Of a stretch of DNA of 64,000 bases, positions 25,916-35,165 are shown one piece after another. A program made the translations under genes and the position numbers. The first letter of the stretch is position 1. Each line of letters begins with the position of its first letter. The DNA comes from Luteibacter yeojuensis (GTDB lineage Bacteria; Pseudomonadota; Gammaproteobacteria; Xanthomonadales; Rhodanobacteraceae), in contig NZ_JAAQTL010000001.1 of assembly GCF_011742875.1 (NCBI RefSeq), positions 2,976,001-3,040,000 of the forward strand, read 5' to 3'. The notes under the pieces were generated by a model. That model saw nothing but the letters and a program-made list of their open reading frames with translations, was not told the DNA's origin and ran no database searches.

Positions 25916-26989
25916 TCAGACTCGCAGAAGCCGCGCCGCCACTTCCACGATGTCGCGCGTGATGGCCGTGGCCGAGGTTTCGCGCGCCAGCGCCGCCGCC
26001 TGTCCTGCCCAGAGCGGCTGGAAGTCGCCGCTGCCACGGGCTTCCGCGATCTTGCGCAGCGGTCCGAGCGGACCGCCGGCGAGCGGGAACGGCAGCGCGT
26101 CGCGGGAGAGGGGACCCAGTTCGCGCATCACGCGGTTGAGCACGCCACGCGCGGGACGACCGGTGAGGACATTGGTGATCGCGGTGTTGTCGTCGCGCGC
26201 TTCGCGAATGGCCTGTCGATGCACTGCCACATTCGTGGCTTCGTCCGCGAGCAGGTACGCGCTTCCTACCTGCACCGCCGACGCGCCGAGGCACAGTGCC
26301 GCCGCCATGCCGCGTCCGTCGGCGATGCCGCCCGCCGCGATCACGGGTACGTGCAGCGCATCGACCAGCTGCGGCACCAGGGCCATGGTGCCCGGCTGGG
26401 TGTCCATGTCGTCGGTGAGGAAATTGCCGCGGTGGCCGCCCGCCTCGTAACCCTGCGCGATGACGGCATCGCAACCGCGCTCGGCCAGCCAGCGGCCTTC
26501 GGCCACGGTGGTCGCCGAGGAGACCACCACCGCTCCCGTGGCCTTCACCCGGGACAACAGGCCCTCCTCGGGCAAGCCGAAGTGGAAGCTCACCACTTCA
26601 GGTCGCAGCGATTCGACCATGGCGCACATGGCGTCGTCGAACGGCGCACGGCCACCGGCCGGCGGCAGGTCGGCCGGATCGACGCCGAATTCCTCGAAAT
26701 AGGGAGCCAACCGCTCCAGCCAGCGCGCCGAGGCCTCCGCCGTGGGCGTTTCCGGCCGGTGAGCGAAGAAGTTGAGGTTGATCGGCCCGTCCACCGCGCC
26801 CCGGAAGGCGACCACTTCGGCCGTGGCCGTTTCCACGCTGATCGAAGAACACGGAATCGCGCCAAGGCCGCCGGCGTCGGCCACCGCGATCGCGAGCGGC
26901 GCCAGCCCCGCACCGGCCATCGGCGCGAGCAGCAGGGGTTGTTCGATCGAGAGGAGATCGAGGATGCGGCGGTCGGTCCAGGCGGCCAT
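25916..26989 (-). CDS. nitronate monooxygenase (2-nitropropane dioxygenase family)
   Basis: The protein has 357 residues. It is a TIM barrel flavoprotein that oxidises nitronates such as propionate-3-nitronate using FMN. Visible signatures are 'LLLAPMAGAGLAPLAIAVAD' at the N-terminus, 'INLNFFAHRPE', 'VSSATTVAEGRWLAERGCDA', 'AQGYEAGGHRG' with the catalytic His, and 'VIAAGGIADGRGMAAALCLG' for the phosphate of FMN. The start at 26989 (MAAWTDRR) follows a GGTGAG site. It is a lone gene, convergent to the WaaE-like gene and divergent from the BBE flavoprotein gene. Confidence 0.93.
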   Translation of the reverse strand: MAAWTDRRILDLLSIEQPLLLAPMAGAGLAPLAIAVADAGGLGAIPCSSISVETATAEVVAFRGAVDGPINLNFFAHRPETPTAEASARWLERLAPYFEEFGVDPADLPPAGGRAPFDDAMCAMVESLRPEVVSFHFGLPEEGLLSRVKATGAVVVSSATTVAEGRWLAERGCDAVIAQGYEAGGHRGNFLTDDMDTQPGTMALVPQLVDALHVPVIAAGGIADGRGMAAALCLGASAVQVGSAYLLADEATNVAVHRQAIREARDDNTAITNVLTGRPARGVLNRVMRELGPLSRDALPFPLAGGPLGPLRKIAEARGSGDFQPLWAGQAAALARETSATAITRDIVEVAARLLRV

Positions 26990-27176
26990 GGCTCTCACCG
27001 GTGGGGATATCGGGGGACACGCCAAGCATAACGGGGCAATCGTTGGGTGGGTGTTGGGCGCCATCCGATCCCTTGGGTCCACCGTTCGTCCCCGGGGACC
27101 CGGTTTTGCTCCCTCGGCGGAAGACAGCGGCGGCGTCCGAGCCACAGGATGAGCCATCCCGACGACGAGGTTTCCC

Positions 27177-29003
27177 ATGAACCGCCGCACCCTCCTCAAG
27201 AACGTCCTCGCCCTGCCCCTCCTGCCCCTCGCCCTGCGGGTGGATACCGTGCTGGCGGCGCCGGACGGTTTGCCGGCTCCCCTGCCGACGCGAACGCGGG
27301 TGCGTCCGGGGATGGCGGGGTGGCCGGGCGATGCCCAATGGCGGGCGCTGAACCGGCAGGTGGGCGGCCGGTTGTCGGTGCCGCGGTCGCCGTTCCTGGG
27401 CGACGGCGCCACCCGCGCCGAGGCGATGGCGCAGTTGAAGAACCCCTATTACATCGGCGACCAGGCCGCGCTCACCCAGACCAGCGGCTATTTCCATGCC
27501 TGGGATTCGCGTCCGAGCGCCTGGGCGCTTGCCGCCGAAAGCGCCGAAGACGTCGCCGCCGCAGTGGATTTCGCTCGCCGGCACGGGGTACGCCTGGTCG
27601 TCAAAGGCGGCGGGCACAGCTACCAGGGCACATCCAACGCCCCGGACTCGCTGCTCGTCTGGACACGGCGGATGAACAAGGTGGCGATGCTCGACGGCTT
27701 CGTCCCGCACGGTGCTCCGGCGGGAACGACGCCGGTCCCGGCCGCGCATGTGGGCGCCGGCGCCATGTGGATCGATGCCTACGATGAAGTCACTACCCGT
27801 GGCGGGCGCTATGTGCAGGGCGGCGGTTGTTCAACGGTGGGCGTGGCCGGTCTCGTCACCGGCGGCGGGTTCGGCAGTTTCTCGAAACGCTTCGGTACCG
27901 CGGCGTCGAACCTGCTCGAGGCCGAAGTCGTGACCGCCGACGGGCGTATCCGCGTGACGAATGCCTATCGCGATCCCGAGTTGTTCTGGGCGTTGAAGGG
28001 CGGTGGCGGCGGCTGCGTGGGCATCGTCACCCGCCTCACCTTGCGCACCCACGATCTTCCCGACACTTTCGGCGCGGTGTTCGGCGCGATCCGGGCGGAC
28101 TCCGACGCGGCCTACCGCGCGCTGGCCGCGGAGGCGCTGCGTTTCTACCGCGACGCCCTGTGCAATCCGCGCTGGGGCGAGCAGATCGGCTTCCGCGGCG
28201 AGCGCACGATGCAGGTATCCATGGTGTTCCAGGGGCTGGACCGCGCGGCGGCCGAAGCCGTGTGGGCACCCTTCGTCGCCTGGGTGAACGCCCGTCCCGC
28301 GTATACCTTCGTCAAACCGTTGCAGGCGATCGCGATGCCGGCCCGGCACTTCTGGGACGCGGACTTCTTCCGCGAACACGCGCCGGACCTCGTCGTTGCC
28401 GACGCGCGCGACGGCGCGCCGCGGGACCACATCTTCTGGAAAGGCGACCAGGGGCAGGTCGGCTGGTTCATCCATGGTTATGCGTCCGCCTGGCTGCCTT
28501 CGCGCCTGCTCCACGACGGCGACCGCGACACCCTCGCCAACGCCATCTGCGACGCCGCCGGGCACATGGACGTCGAACTGCACTTCAACAAGGGCTTGTT
28601 CGGCGCGCCGGCGGAGGCACTCGCCGCGAGCAAGGACACGGCAACCCATCCCGCCGTGCTCGACGGTTTCGCCCTCGCGATCATCGGCAATGCGGGCGAC
28701 CCGGCCTACGAAGGCCTCGGCACGCACATCGATGCCGACCGCGCACGAAGCGGTGCCGCACGCGTCAAGGCGTCTTATGAACGGCTCACGAAAGTCGTGC
28801 CGAATGCCGGCGCTTATGTCTCCGAGAGCGACTACTTCCAGCGCGACTGGCAGGAAGCGTTCTGGGGTTCGAACTACCGGCGCCTCGCGGCTGCGAAACG
28901 CCGGTACGATCCCGACGGCCTGTTCATCGTCCACCATGGCGTGGGTAGCGAAAGCTGGAGCGCGGATGGTTTCAGCCGACTCGACCGCCCGTCGCCCCTG
29001 TAG
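27177..29003 (+). CDS. exported FAD-linked oxidoreductase with BBE domain
   Basis: The 608-residue protein has a Tat-like N-terminus (NRRTLLKNV and a hydrophobic stretch), an FAD-binding PCMH domain and a C-terminal berberine-bridge-enzyme domain ('FWGSNYRRLAAAKRRYDPDG'). His147 in GGGHSYQG and Cys218 in 'GGGCSTVGVAGLVTGGGFG' match the two residues that hold FAD covalently in bicovalent BBE-type oxidases. These enzymes oxidise sugars, alcohols or alkaloids with oxygen. Export in folded form by Tat fits a covalently flavinylated protein. Substrate unknown. Confidence 0.9.
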   Translation: MNRRTLLKNVLALPLLPLALRVDTVLAAPDGLPAPLPTRTRVRPGMAGWPGDAQWRALNRQVGGRLSVPRSPFLGDGATRAEAMAQLKNPYYIGDQAALTQTSGYFHAWDSRPSAWALAAESAEDVAAAVDFARRHGVRLVVKGGGHSYQGTSNAPDSLLVWTRRMNKVAMLDGFVPHGAPAGTTPVPAAHVGAGAMWIDAYDEVTTRGGRYVQGGGCSTVGVAGLVTGGGFGSFSKRFGTAASNLLEAEVVTADGRIRVTNAYRDPELFWALKGGGGGCVGIVTRLTLRTHDLPDTFGAVFGAIRADSDAAYRALAAEALRFYRDALCNPRWGEQIGFRGERTMQVSMVFQGLDRAAAEAVWAPFVAWVNARPAYTFVKPLQAIAMPARHFWDADFFREHAPDLVVADARDGAPRDHIFWKGDQGQVGWFIHGYASAWLPSRLLHDGDRDTLANAICDAAGHMDVELHFNKGLFGAPAEALAASKDTATHPAVLDGFALAIIGNAGDPAYEGLGTHIDADRARSGAARVKASYERLTKVVPNAGAYVSESDYFQRDWQEAFWGSNYRRLAAAKRRYDPDGLFIVHHGVGSESWSADGFSRLDRPSPL

Positions 29004-29075
29004 GAGCCGCTATAGCGGCGAGGTCAATCTTGCGGTCGTATCGCAAGACTTCCTCGCCGCTATAGCGGCTCCTAC
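29000..29075. repeat. REP-type inverted pair (element 6)
   Basis: 'GTAGGAGCCGCTATAGCGGC' starting at 29000, only three bases before the stop codon end of the BBE gene, and the exact mirror at 29053-29075. The pair separates the convergent BBE gene and aldehyde dehydrogenase operon and may act as a shared 3' hairpin. Confidence 0.9.
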
Positions 29076-29085
29076 AGCATGGCGT

Positions 29086-31281
29086 CTATACGGGCGGCAG
29101 TTTGTCGATGAACTTGTCCAGCGTGATGGGGTAATCGCGTACGCGGACCCCGGTGGCGTTGTACACCGCGTTCGCGATGGCTGCCGCGACGCCGCAGATG
29201 CCCAGCTCGCCCACCCCCTTGGCCTTCAACGGCGAGGACATCGGATCGGTCTCGTCGAGGAAGACCACCTCCTGGCGCGGGATGTCGGCATGCACCGGCA
29301 CCTCGTATCCCGCGAGGTCGTGGTTCACGAAGTAACCCAGCCGTTTGTCGACCACCAGTTCTTCCATCAGGGCCGCACCGGCACCCATCGTCATCGCGCC
29401 GATCACCTGGCTGCGCGCCGTCTTCGGATTGAGGATGCGCCCCGCGGCGCAGACCGCCAGCATGCGGTCGATGCGGATCTCGCCGGTGGCCGCGTCCACG
29501 CGCACTTCGACGAAGTGCGCGCCGAAGGTGGACTGCTGGTGGGTCTTGGCGAGATCGCCGTACTCCATGCCGTCCTCGGCCACGATGTCGCCATCGGCCG
29601 CGGCACGCTCCAGAGCTACGCGCTTGCCGTCGGCCACCACCTGGCCGCCGTCGAACGTCGCCTTGGACGGATCGACGCCAAGTTTCCGCGCGATGGCCTC
29701 GCGCAGTTTCACGCAGGCGGCATACACGCCCGCCGCCGAGCTGTTGCCGCCCCACTGGCCGCCCGAGCCCGCCGATACGGGGAACGTGGAATCGCCCAGG
29801 CGCACATCCACGCGATCGAGCGGCAGGCCGAGCATCTCCGCCGCGGTCTGGCCGATGATCGTGTAACTGCCCGTGCCGATGTCGGTCATGTCGGTTTCGA
29901 CGACGAGCCGCCCGCTGCGCTCGAGACGCACGCGCGCGGCGGACTTCATCACCAGGTTGTTGCGGAATGCCGAAGCCACGCCCATGCCTTTCAGCCAGCG
30001 GCCCTCGCGCACGCTCCCCGGCCGGCTCGCGCGCTTCTCCCAACCGAACTGCTTCGCGCCGGTGCGCATGCATTCGACGAAGTGGCGTTGCGAGAAGGGG
30101 CGGCTGGGCTTTTCGGGATCCACCTGGGTATCGTTGCGGATGCGGAACTCCACGGGATCGATGTCCGTCTTCTCGGCGATCTCGTCGATCGCGATTTCCA
30201 GCGCCATCATGCCCGGCGCCTCTCCCGGCGCGCGCATGGCGTTGCCTTCCGGCAGATCGAGCACCGCGAGGCGCATCGCGGTCATGCGGTTCGCGCCGGC
30301 ATAGAGCAGGCGGGTCTGCGACACCGCCGTTTCCGGGTCGCCGCCGGCTAGATCGCCCGACCAGCTCTCATGGGCGATCGCATCGATCCTGCCGTCCTTC
30401 GACGTGCCGATGCGGATGCGCTGGATCGTGGCGGGACGATGCGTCGTATTGTTGAAGATGAGCGGACGTTGCAGCGTGACGGCCACGGGACGGCCGGCGG
30501 CATGCGCGCCGAGCGCGGCCATGATCGCATCGGACCGCACGAACAGCTTGCCGCCGAAGCCACCGCCGATATACGGCGAAACGAGGCGAACGTTTTCCTT
30601 GGGAATACCGAGCGTGATGGCGACGTCGCCACGGCTCCAGTCGACCATCTGGTTCGACGTCCACAGGGTGAGCTTGTCGCCTTCCCAGGCGGCGATGGTC
30701 GCGTGCGGCTCCATCATGGCGTGCGACTGGTCGGGCGTCGTATAGGTCGCGTCGAGTTTCACCGCCGCGTCGGCGAAGGCGGCGTCGAAGTCGCCCACCG
30801 CCGTGTCGGGCTTGCCGCCCTTCGGTTTCTCCGCCGTGGCTTTCGATGCCGCGAGGTCGAAGTTACCCTTGGCCCGCGCGTAGTCGACATGCACGAGTTG
30901 CGCGGCCGCACGGGCCTGCTCGAAGGTTTCCGCCACCACCACGGCCACCGCCTGGTGGTAGTGCTCGATGTTCGGGCCGCCAAGCAGGTGTGCGGTGTTG
31001 AATTTGCCCTTCCCCAGCTTGCCGGCGTTCTGCGCGGTGACGATCGCGATGACGCCCGGAGCGCGCTTCGCGCGCGAGGTGTCGATGGAAACGACCCGGC
31101 CCTTGGGAATGGACGAACCCACGATATAGCCGTAGGCATGTTTCGGGGCCGCGTCGTGGCGCTCGTAGGCGTAATGCGCGGTACCGGTCGCCTTGAACGG
31201 ACCGTCGATACGGTCGACAGGTTTGCCGACGACCTTCAGCCGGTCGATGGGATTGGTGGTGGCGGGCGTGTCGAATTTCAT
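29086..31281 (-). CDS. molybdopterin-binding subunit of a PaoABC-type aldehyde oxidoreductase
   Basis: The 731-residue protein is the large subunit of a periplasmic xanthine-oxidase-family enzyme; its length matches PaoC (YagR) of E. coli. It has the '[16 protein letters not shown]' loop that contacts the molybdenum cofactor, '[20 protein letters not shown]', and near the end '[20 protein letters not shown]', whose Glu is the catalytic base of the family. It uses molybdopterin cytosine dinucleotide and oxidises aldehydes, typically aromatic ones. It overlaps the FAD subunit gene by ATGA (31278-31281). It has no signal of its own and must be carried by the small subunit. Confidence 0.93.
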   Translation of the reverse strand: MKFDTPATTNPIDRLKVVGKPVDRIDGPFKATGTAHYAYERHDAAPKHAYGYIVGSSIPKGRVVSIDTSRAKRAPGVIAIVTAQNAGKLGKGKFNTAHLLGGPNIEHYHQAVAVVVAETFEQARAAAQLVHVDYARAKGNFDLAASKATAEKPKGGKPDTAVGDFDAAFADAAVKLDATYTTPDQSHAMMEPHATIAAWEGDKLTLWTSNQMVDWSRGDVAITLGIPKENVRLVSPYIGGGFGGKLFVRSDAIMAALGAHAAGRPVAVTLQRPLIFNNTTHRPATIQRIRIGTSKDGRIDAIAHESWSGDLAGGDPETAVSQTRLLYAGANRMTAMRLAVLDLPEGNAMRAPGEAPGMMALEIAIDEIAEKTDIDPVEFRIRNDTQVDPEKPSRPFSQRHFVECMRTGAKQFGWEKRASRPGSVREGRWLKGMGVASAFRNNLVMKSAARVRLERSGRLVVETDMTDIGTGSYTIIGQTAAEMLGLPLDRVDVRLGDSTFPVSAGSGGQWGGNSSAAGVYAACVKLREAIARKLGVDPSKATFDGGQVVADGKRVALERAAADGDIVAEDGMEYGDLAKTHQQSTFGAHFVEVRVDAATGEIRIDRMLAVCAAGRILNPKTARSQVIGAMTMGAGAALMEELVVDKRLGYFVNHDLAGYEVPVHADIPRQEVVFLDETDPMSSPLKAKGVGELGICGVAAAIANAVYNATGVRVRDYPITLDKFIDKLPPV

Positions 31282-32237
31282 GCCTTCCGCTCCTTCGCTT
31301 CGGCCAGCGTGCCGGCGAGCGTGCGCTCCACGAGTACGATCTTGAACGCGTTGCCGTCCGTGGGTTTCGCGCCGGCAAGCAGCCTTTCCGCCACGGCCTT
31401 GGCGCCCTTCGGCAGCTCGGCCTCGGCGGCCTCCACGCGCCACGGCTTGTGCGCCACGCCGCCGAGCGCGACCCGCCCGCTCCCATCGGGCTGCGCGACG
31501 AGGGCGACCGATACCAGCGCGAACGCATACGACGCGCGATCGCGCACCTTGTGATAGAGCTGCGTGCCGCCGATCGGCTTCGGCAGCGTGACCGCCGTGA
31601 TCAGCTCGCCCTTCGTCAACACGTGCTCGATATGCGGCGTGTTGCCCGGCAAGGTATGGAAGTCCGCGATGGGAATCCGCCTCGCGCTACCGTCGGGCTT
31701 CACGGTTTCCACCGTCGCGTCGAGGGCCCGCATGGCCACCGCCATGTCGCTGGGATGCACGGCGATGCACGACTTGCTCACGCCCACGATCGCGTGCTGG
31801 CGGCTGAAGCCCCCGATGGCCGCGCAACCGCTGCCCGGCAGGCGCTTGTTGCAGGGTTGGTTGGTGTCGTAGAAGTACGGACAACGCGTGCGCTGGAGCA
31901 GGTTGCCCGCCGTCGTGGCCTTGTTGCGCAACTGACCCGAGGCGCCGGCCAGCAGCGCGCGCGACAGCAGCGGATAGTCGCGACGGATGCGCGCGTCGGC
32001 GGCGAGGTCGGTGTTGCGGACCAGGGCACCGACACGCAGGCCGCCATCGTCGGTGGGCTCGATCTTGTCGAGGTCCAGCCCATTGACGTCGATCAGGTGG
32101 GCGGGCTGTTCGATCTCGATCTTCATGAGGTCGAGCAGGTTGGTACCGCCGGCGATGAACTTCGCGTTGGGCACCTTCGCCGCCGCGGCCGCGGCGGCCT
32201 TGGGCGAATCGGCGCGCTCGTAGGTGAAGGGCTTCAT
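31278..32237 (-). CDS. FAD-binding subunit of the PaoABC-type aldehyde oxidoreductase
   Basis: The 319-residue protein is the flavin subunit: '[14 protein letters not shown]' is the FAD pyrophosphate loop, and '[20 protein letters not shown]' has the extra cysteines that in PaoB (YagS) hold an additional [4Fe-4S] cluster not found in ordinary xanthine dehydrogenases. The C-terminal domain includes '[16 protein letters not shown]' and ends near '[17 protein letters not shown]'. It lies between, and overlaps by four bases with, both partner genes, so the three subunits are made together. Confidence 0.93.
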   Translation of the reverse strand: MKPFTYERADSPKAAAAAAAKVPNAKFIAGGTNLLDLMKIEIEQPAHLIDVNGLDLDKIEPTDDGGLRVGALVRNTDLAADARIRRDYPLLSRALLAGASGQLRNKATTAGNLLQRTRCPYFYDTNQPCNKRLPGSGCAAIGGFSRQHAIVGVSKSCIAVHPSDMAVAMRALDATVETVKPDGSARRIPIADFHTLPGNTPHIEHVLTKGELITAVTLPKPIGGTQLYHKVRDRASYAFALVSVALVAQPDGSGRVALGGVAHKPWRVEAAEAELPKGAKAVAERLLAGAKPTDGNAFKIVLVERTLAGTLAEAKERKA

Positions 32238-32875
32238 GCGGCACCCCCTGCCACTTCGGCGATCGCGTCGTGGATGTTCGAATACGCACCGCAGCGGCAG
32301 ATGTTGCCGCTCATGCGTTCACGGACCTCCGTGCGGCTGAACTGCGCCTTCGCCGTCAGATCCTCGCTCACGTGGCTGGGAATGTCGTCCTTGATCTCGT
32401 CCAGCACCGCCACCGCGGAGCAGATCTGGCCGGGCGTGCAGTAACCGCACTGGTAGCCGTCGTGCTTCACGAAGGCGGCCTGCATCGGATGTAGCTTGTC
32501 CGGGGTACCCAGGCCTTCGATGGTGGTGACCTTCGCGCCCTGGTGCATCACCGCCAGGGTGAGGCAGCTGTTGATGCGGCGACCGTCCACGATGACGGTG
32601 CATGCGCCGCACTGGCCGTGGTCGCAGCCCTTCTTGGTACCGGTGAGGTGAAGGTGTTCGCGCAGGGCATCGAGCAGCGTGGTACGCGTATCGAGGTCGA
32701 GTGACTGCGCCTTGCCGTTGACCTCGAAGGCGACCTTCGCGGTGACGGGTTTGCCCGGGACGTCGTTCCTGACCTGGGCGGCCACAAGGCCGGGTACGGC
32801 AAGGGCCGACATCGACACCGCGCCCATCTTCAGGACATCGCGGCGGGTGAATTTCCAATCGTCCGACGGTTCCAT
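32234..32875 (-). CDS. 2Fe-2S subunit of the PaoABC-type aldehyde oxidoreductase, Tat-exported
   Basis: The 213-residue protein begins with a twin-arginine signal (FTRRDVLK followed by a hydrophobic run ending around 'VPGLVAAQ'). Two [2Fe-2S] sites are visible: '[18 protein letters not shown]' plus a later cysteine, and '[13 protein letters not shown]' with '[10 protein letters not shown]'. It is the PaoA/YagT type. Only this subunit carries the Tat signal, so the folded heterotrimer is exported with it. The family's dedicated chaperone (PaoD/XdhC) is not encoded next to these genes. Confidence 0.94.
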   Translation of the reverse strand: MEPSDDWKFTRRDVLKMGAVSMSALAVPGLVAAQVRNDVPGKPVTAKVAFEVNGKAQSLDLDTRTTLLDALREHLHLTGTKKGCDHGQCGACTVIVDGRRINSCLTLAVMHQGAKVTTIEGLGTPDKLHPMQAAFVKHDGYQCGYCTPGQICSAVAVLDEIKDDIPSHVSEDLTAKAQFSRTEVRERMSGNICRCGAYSNIHDAIAEVAGGAA

Positions 32876-32938
32876 GTACGGGTCCTCAGCGCTGTTGGGG
32901 AGTTAGCCTGGACAGGCTCCCGAGGGTAGACCATCGCT

Positions 32939-33014
32939 GTAGGAGCCGCTATAGCGGCGAGAAAATCGTGTGATGGCGCCGCGAGGTTGTCCTCGCCGCT
33001 ATAGCGGCTCCTAC
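32939..33014. repeat. REP-type inverted pair (element 7)
   Basis: 'GTAGGAGCCGCTATAGCGGC' at 32939 and its exact mirror ending at 33014, around a 30-base spacer, lie between the start of the aldehyde oxidoreductase operon and the end of the SDR gene. Confidence 0.9.
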
Positions 33015-33079
33015 ATAGCGCTTGTGTCCACCCGTGCCCTGTCGCAGCCGCCCCGCTCCCGTCGCCGTGGAGACGATGG

Positions 33080-33850
33080 CTAGATTCCCTTGATCTCGCC
33101 GCCATCCATCCGCAGTGCCGAGCCGGTCATCCATCGCGCGGAGGGCGACACGACGAACGCCATCAACTCCGCGATATCTTCCGGCGTGCCGTAACGCGTG
33201 ATGCCGGCTTCCTCCGGAAACTTCTCCGTCGCCTCTTCCACCGTCATGCCGTGCAGCGGTGCCCAGTGCTCGAGATAGGACCGGCGACGTCCGGTCATCA
33301 CAGCGCCCGGCGACACGCTGTTTACCTGCACGCCATCCGCGATGCCGCGGTCGGAGAATGCTTTCGCGAGCGCCAAGATGGCCGCGTTGATGGTCGCCAC
33401 CGCTGCGTAAGCCGACTTGGGCGCGCTTGCCGAATTGCCCGAGATGAACACCACGGAGCCCTTGGCGTCCCTCAGGGCCGGCCACGCTTCCACGGTGAGC
33501 CGGCGTGCGCCGTGCAGCTTGAGCGCCATGCCGGCATCCCATTGCTCGTCGGTCATCTCCAGGAGGTCGATCTGCGGCACCGCGCCGGCGATATGGATCA
33601 TGGCGTCGATCCTGCCGAACGCGGCGAGCGTCCTGGCGACCACCGACTTCGCGGCCGATGGCGTGGCGAGGTCCGTATCGATCACGAGCGGTTCGCTGCC
33701 CGCGGCCTCCACGGCGCGCGCCGTTTCCTCGAGCTTCGCCCGGTTGCGTGCCACAAGCGCCACCGCGTCGAAATCGCGGGCGAGCCGGACGGCGGTCGCC
33801 TGGCCGATACCCTGGCTGGCCCCCGTGACGATGGCGACTTTCCTGGACAT
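33080..33850 (-). CDS. SDR-fold protein with a degenerate YxxxK motif
   Basis: The 256-residue protein has the NAD(P) loop GASQGIG near residue 10 and a 'FISGNSAS' serine block, and the C-terminal 'MDGGEIKGI', all SDR features. The active-site stretch reads SAYAAVATIN: the tyrosine is there but the residue four places later, normally the essential lysine, is alanine; the codons (TAC GCA GCG GTG GCG) confirm this. Activity may therefore be weak, altered or lost. It has an AGAGGA site before the ATG and a 146-base gap to the next gene. Confidence 0.88.
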   Translation of the reverse strand: MSRKVAIVTGASQGIGQATAVRLARDFDAVALVARNRAKLEETARAVEAAGSEPLVIDTDLATPSAAKSVVARTLAAFGRIDAMIHIAGAVPQIDLLEMTDEQWDAGMALKLHGARRLTVEAWPALRDAKGSVVFISGNSASAPKSAYAAVATINAAILALAKAFSDRGIADGVQVNSVSPGAVMTGRRRSYLEHWAPLHGMTVEEATEKFPEEAGITRYGTPEDIAELMAFVVSPSARWMTGSALRMDGGEIKGI

Positions 33851-33996
33851 GGTTTTTCCTCTGCAATGCGTTGCGGGTTAGTCCACATAGCTGCCGCTGG
33901 TGGCGCGGCCGTGGCCGGCCATCAGCGCCGCTACCTTCGTGCCTACCGGGAACTCACCGCCCGGGCATACATGAGCGGGGTTCCCTAGGCCGACGA

Positions 33997-34851
33997 TCAG
34001 CGGGAGAGGAAATCGCCGATAGTCTTGGCGATCTCTTCCGCGTGGGTTTCCAGGGCGAAATGCCCCGTATCGAAGAAGCGCACTTCGGCCTCGGGAATGT
34101 CGCGCTTGAACGCTTCGGCTCCCGGCGGCAGGAAGAACGGATCGTTCTTGCCCCAGACAGCCAGGAAGCGCGGCTTGTGCTGGCGGAAGTACGCCTGGAA
34201 GGCCGGGTACATCGCCACGTTGCTCTTGTAGTCGCCGAACAGGTCCAGCTGCACCTCGTCGGCACCGGGACGGGCGAGGTAGTAGTTGTCGAGCGCGATG
34301 CCATCCGGCGAGACCATGGATTCGTCGGCCACACCATGGGTGTACTGCCAGCGCGTGGTTTCCGGCTTCAGCATGTCGCGCAGCACGTCGCGGTTCTTCT
34401 GTGACGGGTCCTGCCAGTAAGCGCGGATCGGGTTCCAGCCATCGCTCAATCCTTCTTCATAGGCATTGCCGTTCTGCGAAATGATGGCCGTGATGCGCTC
34501 GGGGTGGCGGGCGGCGATGCGGAAACCCGTCGGTGCGCCGTAGTCGAAGACATACACCGCGAACTTGTCGAAACCGACCACTTCGGTGAAGCGGTCGATG
34601 ACGTCGGCCACGTGGTCGAAGGTGTATTTGAAGCTGTCGCGGCTCGGCATGTCCGACAGACCGAAGCCGGGAAGGTCGGGCGCGATGATGTGGAAGCGGT
34701 CGGCGAGCAGCGGGATCAGGTCGCGGAACATGTGGCTGGACGACGGGAAGCCATGCAGCAGCAACAGCTTCGGCGCGTTCGCGGCACCGGCTTCACGATA
34801 GAACACGTTGAATCCGTCGACATTGGCGGTGCGGTAGGCGATGGCGCTCAT
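33997..34851 (-). CDS. alpha/beta hydrolase, haloalkane-dehalogenase/epoxide-hydrolase-like
   Basis: This 284-residue hydrolase has 'LLLLHGFPSSSHMFRDLIPL' (oxyanion HGFP), the nucleophile elbow 'VYVFDYGAPTGFR' in which the nucleophile is aspartate rather than serine, and 'FFDTGHFALE' with the catalytic histidine. An Asp nucleophile is the mark of haloalkane dehalogenases and epoxide hydrolases, but the cap domain ('NAYEEGLSDGWNPIRAYW') also resembles the large group of uncharacterised relatives. The gene has a GAGGAG ribosome-binding site. Substrate unknown. Confidence 0.88.
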   Translation of the reverse strand: MSAIAYRTANVDGFNVFYREAGAANAPKLLLLHGFPSSSHMFRDLIPLLADRFHIIAPDLPGFGLSDMPSRDSFKYTFDHVADVIDRFTEVVGFDKFAVYVFDYGAPTGFRIAARHPERITAIISQNGNAYEEGLSDGWNPIRAYWQDPSQKNRDVLRDMLKPETTRWQYTHGVADESMVSPDGIALDNYYLARPGADEVQLDLFGDYKSNVAMYPAFQAYFRQHKPRFLAVWGKNDPFFLPPGAEAFKRDIPEAEVRFFDTGHFALETHAEEIAKTIGDFLSR

Positions 34852-34881
34852 GGGGGGTTCTCCTCGGTATGTGATGTCGGA

Positions 34882-35127
34882 TCAGGATGTATGCGCGGGA
34901 CGCATGGGGTCGTCCGCGATGGCGGGGCGGAGGTAAAGGGCCAGTGCACTGCAGGCGTGCGAAAGGCCTAGAAGGGATACAAGCACGGTCGTTACGGCCG
35001 TCACGGCGAACATGAGTGGCGAGCCGGGAGCCTCGGGCCTCGGGACCAGGATGGCGACGATCCCGGCGATCGCCGCCCTGGTGAATGCGCCGAACCGATC
35101 GATGGCCACCTCGCGTTCGGGTGTCAT
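34882..35127 (-). CDS. small two-helix membrane protein, unknown function
   Basis: The 81-residue protein starts at the ATG at 35127, which has a strong AGGAG site; an in-frame ATG at 35163, two bases after the stop of the hydrolase gene, would add twelve residues without such a site. Two hydrophobic segments ('AAIAGIVAILVP' and 'MFAVTAVTTVLVSLLGLSH') suggest a membrane hairpin. It is read with the hydrolase gene upstream (35166-35858). No family recognised. Confidence 0.65.
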   Translation of the reverse strand: MTPEREVAIDRFGAFTRAAIAGIVAILVPRPEAPGSPLMFAVTAVTTVLVSLLGLSHACSALALYLRPAIADDPMRPAHTS

Positions 35128-35165
35128 GGCGCGGCTCCTCTCGAATCCGGTCCGGATGTCCATGC

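Noticed and set aside
28999..33018. Repeated palindromes looked at as a possible CRISPR array
   Set aside because: The copies are kilobases apart with genes between and are self-palindromic pairs, which fits REP/BIME and not a CRISPR.
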